DNA of 64,000 nt from Harmothoe impar (taxonomy: Eukaryota > Annelida > Polychaeta > Phyllodocida > Polynoidae), in contig OX381718.1 in the NCBI GenBank assembly GCA_947462335.1, positions 42,284,281 to 42,348,280 on the forward strand, read 5' to 3'. Made by a program: the position numbers and the translations under genes. Under the pieces are notes generated by a model, which did no database searches, was not told the DNA's origin, and saw only the letters and a list, made by a program, of their open reading frames with translations. Below, piece by piece: positions 42,528 to 53,034 of the stretch. How positions within the stretch are numbered: position 1 is the stretch's first letter; each line of letters starts with the position of its first letter.

Positions 42528-42765
42528 TAATCTTTTAAGTGTTACATGGTGCTTTAATGTGCGACGCCCTTTTATATGGTCATGATGTATGAATGCAGTC
42601 TTGGTACGTCTACTCGCAATGGTTGCATTCATACATCACGCTGATTCCTTGGGATTATATCGACCCATTAAGTTTGACATGATACTAGAATGACTGGTGA
42701 GTTAGTTGCCAGGGCTGCATTCCTTCATCAACGACAGGGCATAGTGCATTTAAAGCAGTATGTGT
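42528..42765. mobile_element. TTAA multi-hairpin MITE copy
   Basis: TTTAAGTGTTACATGGTGCT then TTAATG opens the copy. The left hairpin pairs GATGTATGAATGCAGTC with GGTTGCATTCATACATCAC. The right hairpin has ACTGGTGAGTTAGTTGCCAG and GGCTGCATTCCTTCATCA. The end is GTGCATTTAAAGCAGTATG. Confidence 0.65.
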
Positions 42766-43001
42766 AGAATCAAGGGTAGAAACCGTATCCCGCTAAATAA
42801 AGTGCTTTTAATCTAATTTCAGACATTTAAAACTATTTAAAGATATATCAAGATAGCAGAAAGGGTAGGGTTTCCGGTGGTGTCTATTGAGACAACACAG
42901 AACAAACAAGGCTAAAAATAGCTGAGTGTGACTATTCTCTACCCAGTATTATGGGTAGTTTAGTGGACCTACAATACACTGACCCTTTTTAGGGAGACAC
43001 C
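42766..43001. other. No feature recognised
   Basis: A short unique stretch between two MITE copies. Confidence 0.4.
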
Positions 43002-43235
43002 CAGTGCTTTAATGCTATGCCCTTGGTGGTCATGATGCATGAAAACAGCCCTGGCGACGGGTCGCAATGGCTACATGAATGCATCATGGCGATCCTACCG
43101 GGTTGATACAATCCCGAAGTGTGATGACATGGCTACTTTTCATCTTTAAGTGCTGCATGGTGCTTTAATGCACCCTAGGCAAGTCTACCCATCAGGGCAG
43201 CAAACATAGATCATGCTGTCCAAGGCGTAAAAGTG
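43002..43235. mobile_element. TTAA multi-hairpin MITE, rearranged
   Basis: The left hairpin GTCATGATGCATGAAAACAG pairs with CTACATGAATGCATCATGGC, and the centre CCTACCGGGTTGATACAATC is good. Then a second left end (CTTTAAGTGCTGCATGGTGC) appears, so it may be two partial copies joined. Confidence 0.55.
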
Positions 43236-43255
43236 TAAAATCAACTGCAACATGG

Positions 43256-43612
43256 ACCACTTTGATGCATCATGTTTTTTGCTGTTATCCTGGAGCCCTA
43301 TCTAATAACTCCAGTGCTGCATTCATACACTGTGACAACCCTATGGGGTTGATACATTCCTGAAGGTTCTACACACCCTCAGAAAAGTGAGAGTCATTGT
43401 CGCTAAAACTACCCTCACCTGGTGCCTGACCCTCAGGTGAGGGTAATTTTTAGCGACAATGACTCTCACTTTTCTGTGTGTGCACGATACATAAATACTC
43501 CTACGTACTAGAGCTGCAGTCATAATCATGTCGACCAAGCACTGATTCAAGATACTACAATTTTAAGGTGACACATGCATATTGAAGCATCATATCGTCT
43601 ATAACAACAAAC
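43256..43612. mobile_element. TTAA multi-hairpin MITE interrupted by a CACACCCTCAG MITE
   Basis: Left part to 43369: GATGCATCATG, CCAGTGCTGCATTCATACAC and CCTATGGGGTTGATACATTC then CTGAAGG. After the insert, CACGATACATAAATACTCCT, GAGCTGCAGTCATAATCATG and TCGACC continue the same family in the expected order. Confidence 0.6.
43372..43482. mobile_element. 111-bp hairpin MITE nested in a TTAA MITE
   Basis: Apart from the first few bases (CACACCCTCAG versus CACACACAG), the arms AAAAGTGAGAGTCATTGTCG then CTAAAA and CCCTCACCTG are perfect complements, with a loop of about 14 nt. TA precedes the left end; CA follows the right end. The strong arm identity implies a recent insertion. GTGAGAGTC is shared with the termini of the 39812-40724 element. 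Confidence 0.85.
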
Positions 43613-44715
43613 TGTTATCCTCAATACCGACCAGAGGGTGGGGTTCTGGTCTGGGTACATGCGCACTGAGTGAAGGCCTCATCTTGAGGGTATTATAGTT
43701 AGTCGTTTATCATTGTCAGAGACTCACTCAAGTATGTAAACACAGAGTAGCTACAACAAGCTATCTGTGCCTCTTACCATGTCCCAAACTCACATATCTT
43801 AAGGCACTACACGTGGCCATGTTGGGATGCTTGCTAGGCCCAACAACCCAAGTCCTGATATCATATGTTTTATATAAGCTTATAATGAATGAAGAGGATC
43901 GATCAGAGGCTTCAGAAATGCCCACCCCCCGCCTCCCCGCTAAACGATTGTCAAAGATCTTTCGCCTTGCAGGACTATAGGGTCTGTGGAATCACTGTAA
44001 CGTTGCTTCCGAGACCCCTGTGGCTATATTCCTGTATTTTGTGTATGGAAAACTAGTCTATCTACATGTAGTATATATTTCTTGACATTGGCGTTGTTAG
44101 AGCGAAGTGTTAAATATTGCTCCATTGTTCTATGATCTGTCTTTTGCTATCCTCATTATCATTCCTAGCTGCATTTCATGAACTTGTTGTTATCTGTGTA
44201 AGGTACATACAAACACAACAAACACTATGCAACGTTGCTTTGGTGTATTTTCTTGGTTATATTCATCAGAGAGCTCCGCGTCCCCATACGTAGATTTTCG
44301 GATAATAAACAAATGAGTTTAGCGCTCTTTGACCCCCCCCCCCCAAAAAAAAAAGTTATTTTGTGTTCAATGCCCTCCTATATAATAATATTCCCATCAC
44401 CCTGACACAAAAGAATTGTCCATACAGAGCTATCTTTCCCTGTCCAAAGTAAGTGACTTAATTGCCCTGCAGTCTGGTACTACCTCTATGTTGCTGTTCA
44501 AGTCCTTACCTCTACCATCCTTTCATTTCAACTCAACAATAATGTCAGAACACCTTTCATTCACTAACCATCACTTCCAAGTTCCAATATAGGCTTTGGC
44601 TTTTTTCTGCTTCCAACCTTTCACGTCGGTTCCATCAGAGATGACTCTATTTGCCCACTACTCAGGTTACTAAGGTTCTCACGACCCTCTGACTACACCT
44701 GTGCCAAGTCCAAGG
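43613..44715. other. No feature recognised
   Basis: About 1.1 kb, with a C-run/A-run junction at about 44333-44352 (CCCCCCCC then AAAAAAAA). No exon or element. Confidence 0.4.
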
Positions 44716-44716
44716 C

Positions 44717-44960
44717 TAATAACCCTGTAAGGACCGCATACATCTTTAATTCATTATGCCCTTTTGTCGGTATGACACATCAATACAGCCCTGGATTCAT
44801 ATATCATGTCGAGCATTTTGGACCGTATCAAATCTGGAAAGTTGGTATGCTCTTGAAAGCAGCACTGGCCAGTTGATTGGCAGGGCTGCATTCATGGATC
44901 ATGACGACTAAGGTCCCAGTGCAGTAAACTACTATGCAGTCATCACAGAGCTAAGGATCG
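44717..44960. mobile_element. TTAA multi-hairpin MITE copy
   Basis: The left end AATAACCCTGTAAGGACCGC is followed by TTATGCCCTTTTGTCGGTAT and a reduced left hairpin. The right hairpin has GCAGCACTGGCCAGTTGATT, GGCAGGGCTGCATTCATGGA and TCATGACGACTAAGG. Confidence 0.65.
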
Positions 44961-45107
44961 ACTTCCTGAATGGTTACTAGACACTGACCGGTCCTACATA
45001 GGTGGATATTTAGGACCTATGCTAACAGTTCCGTGAGAAAGTGCCCTGAGAGGTATTGTTATTATTATTATCGGTAAAATGCTGACAGGATGTTATCAGA
45101 GACATGA

Positions 45108-45268
45108 CAATTGTCTGCTCTTGTATGCATACTCTATCTGCCTTTCCTAATTTGTTTGTATACTCTAGTTGCTTCCCTATCTTCTTGCATACTCAAGTTG
45201 CCTTCCCTAACTTGTTTGCATACTCAAGTTGCCTTCCCTAAATTGCTTGCACAGGTTGCCTTCCCTAA
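45108..45268. repeat. 31-bp minisatellite, about 5 copies
   Basis: The unit is close to GCATACTCAAGTTGCCTTCC then CTAACTTGTTT. Copies differ by substitutions and small gaps. The Leu/Ser-rich open frame across it is an artefact. Confidence 0.85.
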
Positions 45269-45730
45269 CTTCTGTGTATGTGAATGGGTTATGTAATATG
45301 CCTGTATACTTATGATTATAATTACGGAGATGCATATAATATTATTATGTCAAACATGGATCAATTCCCATTTATCATGGGAGAATTCATGGATATGAAC
45401 TTTGAACTATGATGCCTGCATGTATATTTTGATCGTTGTGTGTAGAATAGGCTGAAAAGAGAAGGTGTATTTCAAGTTAAAATCAAGGCTAGGTAGTTCA
45501 GATTATAATTATCTTTACTTAGGCCTCAAAAACACCCAGAACCAACACCTTCATTGTTCCATAATTAACCTCCACCTCTGTATAATATCAGCAGTAAACA
45601 TGGCCCATGATGCACTGCTCACTCATTCATATTTCATGCTGTGATGTGCAGCTATTTGGCTCCGACATGACATGACGTACGGCGTACGGAATCAGCAGAC
45701 CGGAAGAACCGCCCCCCGCAGGCACCAGCC
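45269..45730. other. No firm feature
   Basis: Just before the minisatellite, GTACGGCGTACGG and ACCGGAAG (ETS-like) occur at about 45676-45705 in a GC-rich patch. No exon seen. Confidence 0.3.
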
Positions 45731-46118
45731 TACTGGTACACTGGGCTCCTGTGGTACTATATTACCACTGGTAACAGCTATACTGGTACACTGGGCTTCT
45801 GTGGTACTACATTACCACTGGTAACAGCTATACTGGTACACTGGGCTCCTGTGGTACTACATTACCACTGGTAATAGCTATACTGGTACACTGGGCTTCT
45901 GTGGTACTACATTACCACTGGTAACAGCCATACTGGTACACTGGGCTACTGAAACCACTGGTAGTAACCATACTGGTACACTGGATTCATAGAGTGATAC
46001 ATTACCACTGGTAATAGCTATTCTGGTACACTGGGCTTCTGTGGTACTACATTACCACTTGTAACAGCCATACTGGTACACTGGACTCCTAAAGCGATGC
46101 ATTATCACCGGTAACAAC
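45731..46118. repeat. 50-bp minisatellite, about 8 copies
   Basis: The unit is TACTGGTACACTGGGCTTCT then GTGGTACTACATTACCACTG and GTAACAGCTA. Units start at 45731, 45781, 45831 and 45881, exactly 50 bp apart; later copies are shorter or diverged. Each unit contains the semi-palindromic ACCACTGGTAA and CTGGTACA words. Confidence 0.95.
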
Positions 46119-47110
46119 CAACCATGATACTCATACAATTAAAAAGGAAATTAGTCGTTTATAAAATATTATGAGCCTGTCAAACCACCAAAACTCCTGG
46201 GGTGGTAACATCTCAATAACTGGGTTCTGCCTAGGCATAATTGTTGTTCATGTCAGTCTATATTTTTGAGGTTTATAATAGCTAATACATACAAACATAG
46301 AGGTATGTAGGTTAGGGGAATTCCTGCCATAAATTATCCCCAAGTCTACATTGAGAGTATTTCTACCCTTTAGTTATAGACTGCTAACACATATGTGGAT
46401 GTCATACCAATGGGAGTTTCCTTGCAGCTATTGTACCATAGAAATAGCCACAAAAGAGGTGTATGTGCCCTGCACATAATTGTTTTGTCTCAATTATATC
46501 GAAACATTGATTCCTTTACCTTGTCTAGCATCCCCAATAGATAAATCTCAGGATTCTCCATAACATGAATGTGTATTCCCATAAATATGAGTAAAATCAA
46601 CATAAAAATTATGCAATTCGTTCCCCAACTTTATACAGAATGCATGTTATACTGATGCCACCTACAGGGAAAATCCTGAATCAAACCCTGGTTGACGAGT
46701 CTAGGGCTGGCATGAGTCAGGTTTTGGGCTGGCACATACCAAGTGTATCTTCTATCTGACAACTACAGCTAGATGACCCACTCTCTTGTCACTTAGAAGA
46801 GTCTGCAGACGAGTTTACTTTTTGAGTGTGGGCTCCTGTGGATGCTTCATTTACAAAAAAGTTAACTACTTAACTTCCTTATCTGGGCAGCCATCGATGT
46901 GCCCATTACACTTAGCTTTTCAGGGTCTCATTGCCTGAGTCTTTCATATGTTATATGGTTGGGAACAAGAGTGCCACAGGGCATTAGGGTAACATTGACT
47001 GCAGGTAACCAGAAGAGAAGCTGGCAGTAGGCCAGAATAGAAGTGCAACTCTATTTGGGAACACTTCCTTGCGGGCAAAAATAACACCATTCTTTATAAC
47101 GCTAAAAAAA
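46119..47110. other. No feature recognised
   Basis: A/T-rich sequence of about 1 kb with no supportable gene or element. Confidence 0.4.
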
Positions 47111-47111
47111 A

Positions 47112-47335
47112 GCTTAACCCTTAAAGTAAAATGTGTCGTCTTGATATACTACTATTACAGTTGCAGCAAGTGCCTTGTGTTGCATGACCGACCCTTCAGG
47201 AGTGCATCAATGAATCGGGATGATATGTAAATTATACATCAGCTCTGGCGAGTTACTCACAAGGACTGGATTCGTGTATCATAATGACAAATAACACAGT
47301 ACATTATTTTGATTTACTCTTGAAAGAGCTAAAGA
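47112..47335. mobile_element. TTAA multi-hairpin MITE copy, diverged left hairpin
   Basis: The left end CTTAACCCTTAAAG is good. The centre CGACCCTTCAGGAGTGCATC and right hairpin CAGCTCTGGCGAGTTACTCA with GGACTGGATTCGTGTATCAT are recognisable. The end is CTCTTGAAAGAGCTAAAG. Confidence 0.65.
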
Positions 47336-47965
47336 TCTTATCGGGGAATTTCCACTCTAAGCGACACGAATTGCTAACCTGAAAACCATGTTTTAGTGAG
47401 AAACTGTGGCATTAATAACTGTATTTTCTGGGGAAACATAACGAAAACCATATCTACGTACAATGTTCTGGCTCTTATACTCTGCACATTTTACTGACTA
47501 CCCTCAGGACCTTTACCACCTATTGGAGGCATGCCAGACTGGACTCATGCAGGTAGGAATGTCGTGGATAGTGAGTTCAGGCCGTTATGAGGAGTAATTA
47601 TAGCTGTTATCTGCACTACTGTCCACAGCATGTAGACACGCCACAGGGTCACTCTCAGGAATGTTGTCATATGGAATTGGGGGAAAGTGAATGAATGAAA
47701 AATATATCAGTGAACACATAAATTTTATGTATATATATAAATATTTTGTTATGGATATTAATAATCACTATCGTATGACATGGGTACCTAACTGGGAAAA
47801 GTGAAACACTTGGGTAATGATTTATACCTTTAAACCTTTTAATATCTGCAATGCATTGCAGCTGTGTGATCGTAATTGAAACACTTATGGCGATATTTGT
47901 ACATCATATATTATATTATATGGCCAATACAGTTTGAAAGAAGAAATCGCAGTTTGTGTTTTAGG
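47336..47965. other. No feature recognised
   Basis: A/T-rich sequence with nothing assignable. Confidence 0.4.
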
Positions 47966-47969
47966 CACC

Positions 47970-48238
47970 TTATTAAGAAATGCCCCTTGTCGTCAGGTAG
48001 CGTGGCATGTTGCTAAACGATGACATTTTTCATGATGTACCAATGCAGCCTGACGAGTAAGTCCCCGGGCTGCATTGGTGCATCATGCCGACCCTGTGGG
48101 AATGTCTCAATACCATAGGGTCGGCATGATGATGCTTGAATGCAGTGCTGGTGAGTTACTCGCATGGATTGCATTCATGCATTATAACGACCAAGGGCAT
48201 CATGTTTAAATGCATTATGCCGTCCTTGAAGGGTTAGT
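47970..48238. mobile_element. TTAA multi-hairpin MITE with one hairpin of each arm type
   Basis: The left hairpin (48031-48087) pairs CATGATGTACCAATGCAGC with GCTGCATTGGTGCATCATG. The right hairpin pairs GATGCTTGAATGCAGTGC with GATTGCATTCATGCATTAT. The centre GCCGACCCTGTGGGAATG...ATAGGGTCGGCATGATG is a good palindrome. It ends TTATGCCGTCCTTGAAGGGT. Confidence 0.8.
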
Positions 48239-48275
48239 AGTAAGGGTTGAGAGGGTGACATGCGCAGTGTACAGA

Positions 48276-48296
48276 CAGTGGGGGGGGGGGGGGGGT
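48276..48296. repeat. Poly-G tract
   Basis: A G-run of about 17 bases, possibly the remnant of a G-rich MITE interior. Confidence 0.9.
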
Positions 48297-48650
48297 GTAG
48301 GTCTCCTCCTGTAGGTAGCAGACCAGGGTAGCACACCTTTACAGGTAGGTGGCAAGTGGGTCACGTCAATAGAAGAGGTATGTGGACATATAGGTTAAAT
48401 AAATACCCTAATGACATGTGTCACACACATATATAGTACTGCCTATACAGTACAGGAACAGGGCCCCTGGCACCTTGTCTATAGGGCCCCCTACTCCGAG
48501 GACACACCCCACCATTTGTCAGACAGACACTCACTCAGCTGTCGCTCGTCTGTCAATTTCATAAATAGTACAGTTTGAGGAATACTGTACAGATGAACAT
48601 CCGTCGGAAACTCGTCAGAATAAACGCTTGCCTTTATGAGAGAGGACTCT

Positions 48651-49152
48651 ATAGCGCTGATTCCATCAAAAACGGCAAAAAAGTGTGACGGATCCACCAA
48701 ATTCACTTCCACCAATCCGTCCGTTGACGGATCCGTCAGCGGACGGATCAGTGGAAGCAGGAAAATGGGAATTCGTCCGTAAACAGGTGACGGATCCGTC
48801 CGAATTTTGGCTGATCCGTCAGGTGAAGGGAATATCAAAAAAAATAGATATTTCCGTCCCCTGACGGATCCGCAAAAATGGTGACGGATCCGTCACCCGT
48901 TGACTGATCCGTGGGTCACTTTTTTGGTCCTCATAACGGGTGATGTGGCTTCCACTAATCCGTCATTGGATGGATCCGTCCGTCGACGGATCCGTCAATA
49001 AACATGAGGGATCTGTCAAAAATGGACAGATCCGTCAACGGACGGAAGCAGTAGAAGCAGAAAGTGACGGATCCGTCAGTTTCTGACAGATTTGCACAAC
49101 CTGTTGATGGACGGATTGCTGACGGATCCGTCACGTTGGTGGAATCAGCACT
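48651..49152. mobile_element. Element built of GACGGATCCGTC palindromes
   Basis: GACGGATCCGTC or near variants occur more than ten times in about 500 bp. Outer words GCGCTGATTCCATCAA at the left and TTGGTGGAATCAGCAC at the right are inverted (14 of 16), suggesting termini. Two internal CTTCCACxAATCCGTC blocks (about 48706 and 48950) are direct repeats. The frames across it are Ser/Asp/Pro-rich artefacts. Confidence 0.65.
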
Positions 49153-49402
49153 TATGAGAGATGCCCGTCTCCATACAACGGAGGCTCTACAAGAGATGCC
49201 CTTCTCCCACTCTGAAAGATGCCCTCCCCTCACTGAGAGGTCCTCCCTCCCCCTGAGCCAATAAAGTCTAGTTTCGGTTTGCTCCTTGAGATCATAAAAA
49301 CTATTTTCATTACTTCATCAATCTTCTTGATAATTGCAGGGTACAACAAAATGTATAAAAATCGGGATGCTCTGAGAGATGCCCGGAGAAATGCCTGGAG
49401 AG

Positions 49403-49770
49403 ATGCCCTTCTCCCAGTCTGAGAGGTGCCCTTCTCCCAGTCTGAGAGGTGCCCTTCTCCCAGTCTGAGAGGTGCCCTTATCCCAGTCTGAGAGGTGCCC
49501 TTCTCCCAGTCTGAGAGGTGCCCTTCTCCCGGTCTGAGAGGTGCCCTTCTTCAAGTCTGAGAGGGGCCCTTCTCCCAGTCTGAGAGGTGCCCTTCTCCCA
49601 GTCTGAGAGATGCCCTTCTCCCAGTCTGAGAGGTTCCCTTCTCCCAGTCTGAGAGGTGCCCTTCTCCCAGTCTGAGAGGTGCCCTTCTCCCAGTCTGAGA
49701 GGGGCCCTTCTCCCAGTCTGAGAGGTGCCCTTCTCCCAGTCTGAGAGGTGCCCTTCTCCCACTTTGAGAG
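49403..49770. repeat. 23-bp tandem array, about 16 copies
   Basis: The unit is GTGCCCTTCTCCCAGTCTGA then GAG. Three units are 69 bp or 23 codons, so the minus strand is open with a Gly/Glu/Leu/Arg-rich repeat. This is a property of the repeat, not evidence of a gene. Confidence 0.95.
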
Positions 49771-49929
49771 CTGCCCTCCCCTCACTGAGAGAGTACCCCT
49801 CCCCCTGAACCAATAAAGTCTAGTTTCGGTTTGCTCCTTAAGATCATAAAAACAATCTATTTTCTTTACTTCATCAATCTTTTAGATAATTGCAGGGTAC
49901 AACATAATGTATAAGAACTCGGGATGCTC

Positions 49930-50276
49930 TGAGAGATGCTCTGAGAGATGCCCGGAGAGATGCCCGGAGAGATGCCCGGAGAGATGCCCGGAGAGATGCC
50001 CGGAGAGATGCCCAAAGAGATGCCCAGAGAGATGCCCGGAGAGATGCCCGGAGAGATGCCCGGAGAGATGCCCGGAGAGATGCCCGGAGAGATGCCCGGA
50101 GAGATGCCCGGAGAGATGCCCGGAGAGATGCCCGGAGAGATGCCCGGAGAGATGCCCGGAGAGATGCCCGGAGAGATGCCCGGAGAGATGCCCGGAAAGA
50201 TGCCCGGAGAGATGCCCGGAGAGATGCCCGGAGAGATGCCCGGAGAGATGCCCGGAGAGATGCCCGGAGAGATGCC
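49930..50276. repeat. 12-bp tandem array, about 28 copies
   Basis: The unit is GAGATGCCCGGA. Being four codons long, it is open in several frames on both strands and gives four-residue repeats (PERC, MPGE, SGHL, ISPG). Three variants interrupt it (CCCAAAGA and CCCAGAGA near 50010-50030, CCCGGAAA near 50195). Confidence 0.95.
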
Positions 50277-50470
50277 CTTCTCCCAGTCTGAGAGCTGCCC
50301 TCCCCTCATTGAGAGAGCATCCCTCCCCCTGAACCAATAAAGTCCAGTTTTGGTTTGCTCCTCACTTTGCAGCAATAAAGTCTACTTTCGGCTTGCCCCT
50401 CAAGATTAAAAAAACAGAACTTTCTCTACTTTCTCTATTCTGAGGACTCAATTACAGGATATAGAAAATT

Positions 50471-50975
50471 CGGGACAAAGAAAAATAAAACATATGCCTC
50501 TGATATAATCATGCATTGATTGGGTTAATAGCTGATTATCGAGTAGCATGATAGATAACCCAACTGTAGGATTGATACTGACTTCACCAATACCAGTTCC
50601 TTTGACGCTGCATGGGTACACAGGTAGGATAGAATATTGAGTAGAAACACCTGATGGTTTAGATTAGATGCTTCACATCTTCACACACTCCTTCCCCCCA
50701 GTCTAACCTTGTAACCCTGCTCCTCCCCCTGCTCCCCATACACCAACACATAAACTCTGTCATTGCAATACCTCAGTCTACCTCCCTGCTCTCTCAAGCA
50801 TGAGGGAGGAGAAGCGTACCTAAATGTGCAGACTCTGTGCCATGGTAATGCTATATGGAGATTAAGGTGTTGGGATGTAAAAGAAGTGGGGCAGTGCTTT
50901 GGATGTTTTCACCAGTCTACTCAATTAAACCCTTCACACATACAACTTCAGTGTGCCCAAGGCTAAACCAGGTAT
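50471..50975. other. No feature recognised
   Basis: Unique-looking sequence between the satellite and the AT microsatellite. Confidence 0.4.
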
Positions 50976-50989
50976 ATACACACACTCAC

Positions 50990-51023
50990 ACACAGATATA
51001 TATAAATATATACATATATATCT

Positions 51024-51097
<74 letters not shown>
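50990..51097. repeat. AT-rich microsatellite
   Basis: Imperfect ATATACAT words grade into a pure (TA)n of more than 50 bp ending at about 51096. Confidence 0.95.
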
Positions 51098-51099
<2 letters not shown>

Positions 51100-53030
51100 C
51101 TCTCATGTCTGACCTAGATGGTAAGGTATGGATGGGATAAATATAATATGCTAAATATATAGAAATATCACATCAGCATGATATGCTTGAAAGCAACCCC
51201 TTGAGTTCGCTATAGAGATTTTAAAAAGTAAGGCACAAGCGACCATTTTCAAACCTTTAGTAGCCTTTCGTTTAGTAGGACTTCTAGGCGAAACTGCCCG
51301 ACAGTCCCGTGCGTCAAGAATTGAGTACCCACCTTGTTTTATACTGAGTCCAATATTCCAGAGCACCCAAATGTGCTAATCTACGGGAGCATTACCCCTG
51401 TAAGTCTTTAGCTGTTTGCAGTCTTAAGAAGTGTACCAACTAAGTTGTATGCTACCTACCTCTTAGCATGCCCTTCTGATTAGAGCAGGTAGTGTGCACC
51501 CTCCTGAGCCGCTTTTAGATACATTCAACATGCTCCAGGTCTTTTAATCCTAGTTTAAATGTATACAAGCCCTTGTAAATCCTTCCTCCTGGGGATCCAC
51601 GTTTAAAATAGAGCGCGTGTATGATATGCCGAGCCCTTACTTAGGAAGTGCAACATAGGGATAAGAGAAGTAGTTGTCCTCAGATAAACCAAAAAAAGTC
51701 TCCATAGAAAGGTGTTTCTAGGATGATGTTAATTGGTCTTTACTGCGAATTCACCATTTAGAACCCTTTAAATCTTTTTATTTGTTTTAAAAATGCCAAA
51801 ATATCTTGTATCATCGTAGTGTCTCATATAGTGTTGGACCAAAATAAAAGAGAAGAATACGTAGTTGAACACAGCATTTTTAAGGCCTACAATAGGAGTT
51901 ATGCATAATATAGATCCATATGAAATTCAAATGCTTTCTTTTCTAGCAATCAACAGTTGTTTTGCACATGTGTATGTGACCTCCCTGCTATATCGGAGAC
52001 TGGGGAACTCCCGTCGCATCTCATTACTGCCATCTAAGTGATGCCAATTATACATGGTCTTCCTTAGCAAGTGTTTTTTTTCTCCCATAATGAATAAGTT
52101 GGTTGCATTGATCACTTTTTTTCACAAATGAGAAAAATATTTACATGTGAATCCCACCCTATAGCCATACATTGGACTCTACTCTTGGTTCATAAAATGT
52201 TCATAATTTCCCAAGGTGTACTTTTGAATCACTAAATTATTACATTGCCACCGCATTACTAAAGGGAAAAAAAGTCTACAACAATGGCCTCCAATAGCTC
52301 TTGGACTTTTCTAATGGTTGGTCCATACATGTATGTTTTAATCCAGTCATAAAACTTACCAGTGGCTAAGTAAATCATTCATGAAGGTCACATAGATTCC
52401 CTGCAAAACAAATTCGACTCCATGAAGCCTAGTCTTCAGGTTGGGATAGGATAAGAATTTACTATCGTACATTATGTGACACACTGATATTCATACTAGT
52501 TTTAATACGATCTATCATCAGCCATTTCTTATTTAGCCTTCGTGTTACACGACCAACTGATGAACTGACCGACGAACTGACAAGAAGTAGTGTATTATAT
52601 GAAGTCCTACACGCCAAAGAACCAATGTGCCAACCACAGGAAGATAGCATCTAACACAACCTAAACCCTTTTTTTACCCTTTATAGAGCTAGATCTGGTC
52701 TCCCTTATACACGCCCCCCACACACACGATCATTACCTTTATCACCTTGTGAACAGTGAGGGGCAGGTACATAGCATGTTATATAGAGCATGTCACACCC
52801 CTGGGACACTGAAGTGGGTTGACATGCACCCACCACGTCTGCCAATGCTGATATGCAAGGTCTGTTCTCTGGTGGCCATATTGGTGGTGATCCCTTGGCT
52901 GTATACAGAGATGGCATCAGTCCAATGTGTTTCTTTTATACTCTTAGCTGATGACTCTGAAAACTGGCATGTTTGGGATAGGTACCTGGATATCATGAAC
53001 AAAAACTCAATATCTAGTATGTGGTGGGTC
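51098..53030. other. Long stretch with no supportable element
   Basis: About 1.9 kb of unique-looking sequence. The plus frame at 52749-53150 (133 codons) runs into the minisatellite and has no domain, signal or splice support. Confidence 0.35.
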
Positions 53031-53034
53031 CGTA

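Larger units (their letters stand above)
49195..50470. repeat. Composite satellite of four higher-order units
   Basis: A block CCAATAAAGTCTAGTTTCGG then TTTGCTCC occurs at about 49258, 49808 and (diverged) 50334 and 50371. It is followed by TCATAAAAAC...ACTTCATCAATCTT, GATAATTGCAGGGTACAACA and CGGGATGCTCTGAGAGATGC. Spacing between the first two is about 550 bp and between the second and third about 526 bp. Each long unit contains a 12-bp array then a 23-bp array. AATAAA in each block looks like a polyadenylation signal, so an LTR-like or retroposon origin is possible. Confidence 0.85.

Noticed and set aside
45731..46118. Regular 50-bp periodicity resembling a CRISPR array
   Set aside because: Units are contiguous with no variable spacers, and the surrounding sequence is eukaryotic in character.
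49318..49813. Open frames of 111-155 codons with repeated [13 protein letters not shown]
   Set aside because: Product of the 23-bp array read in three phases; no start, splice or domain support.
49882..50375. Long open frames on both strands (up to 169 codons) with SGHL, ISPG, PERC and MPGE repeats
   Set aside because: They are read-throughs of a 12-bp tandem array, which is open in any frame lacking a stop in the unit.
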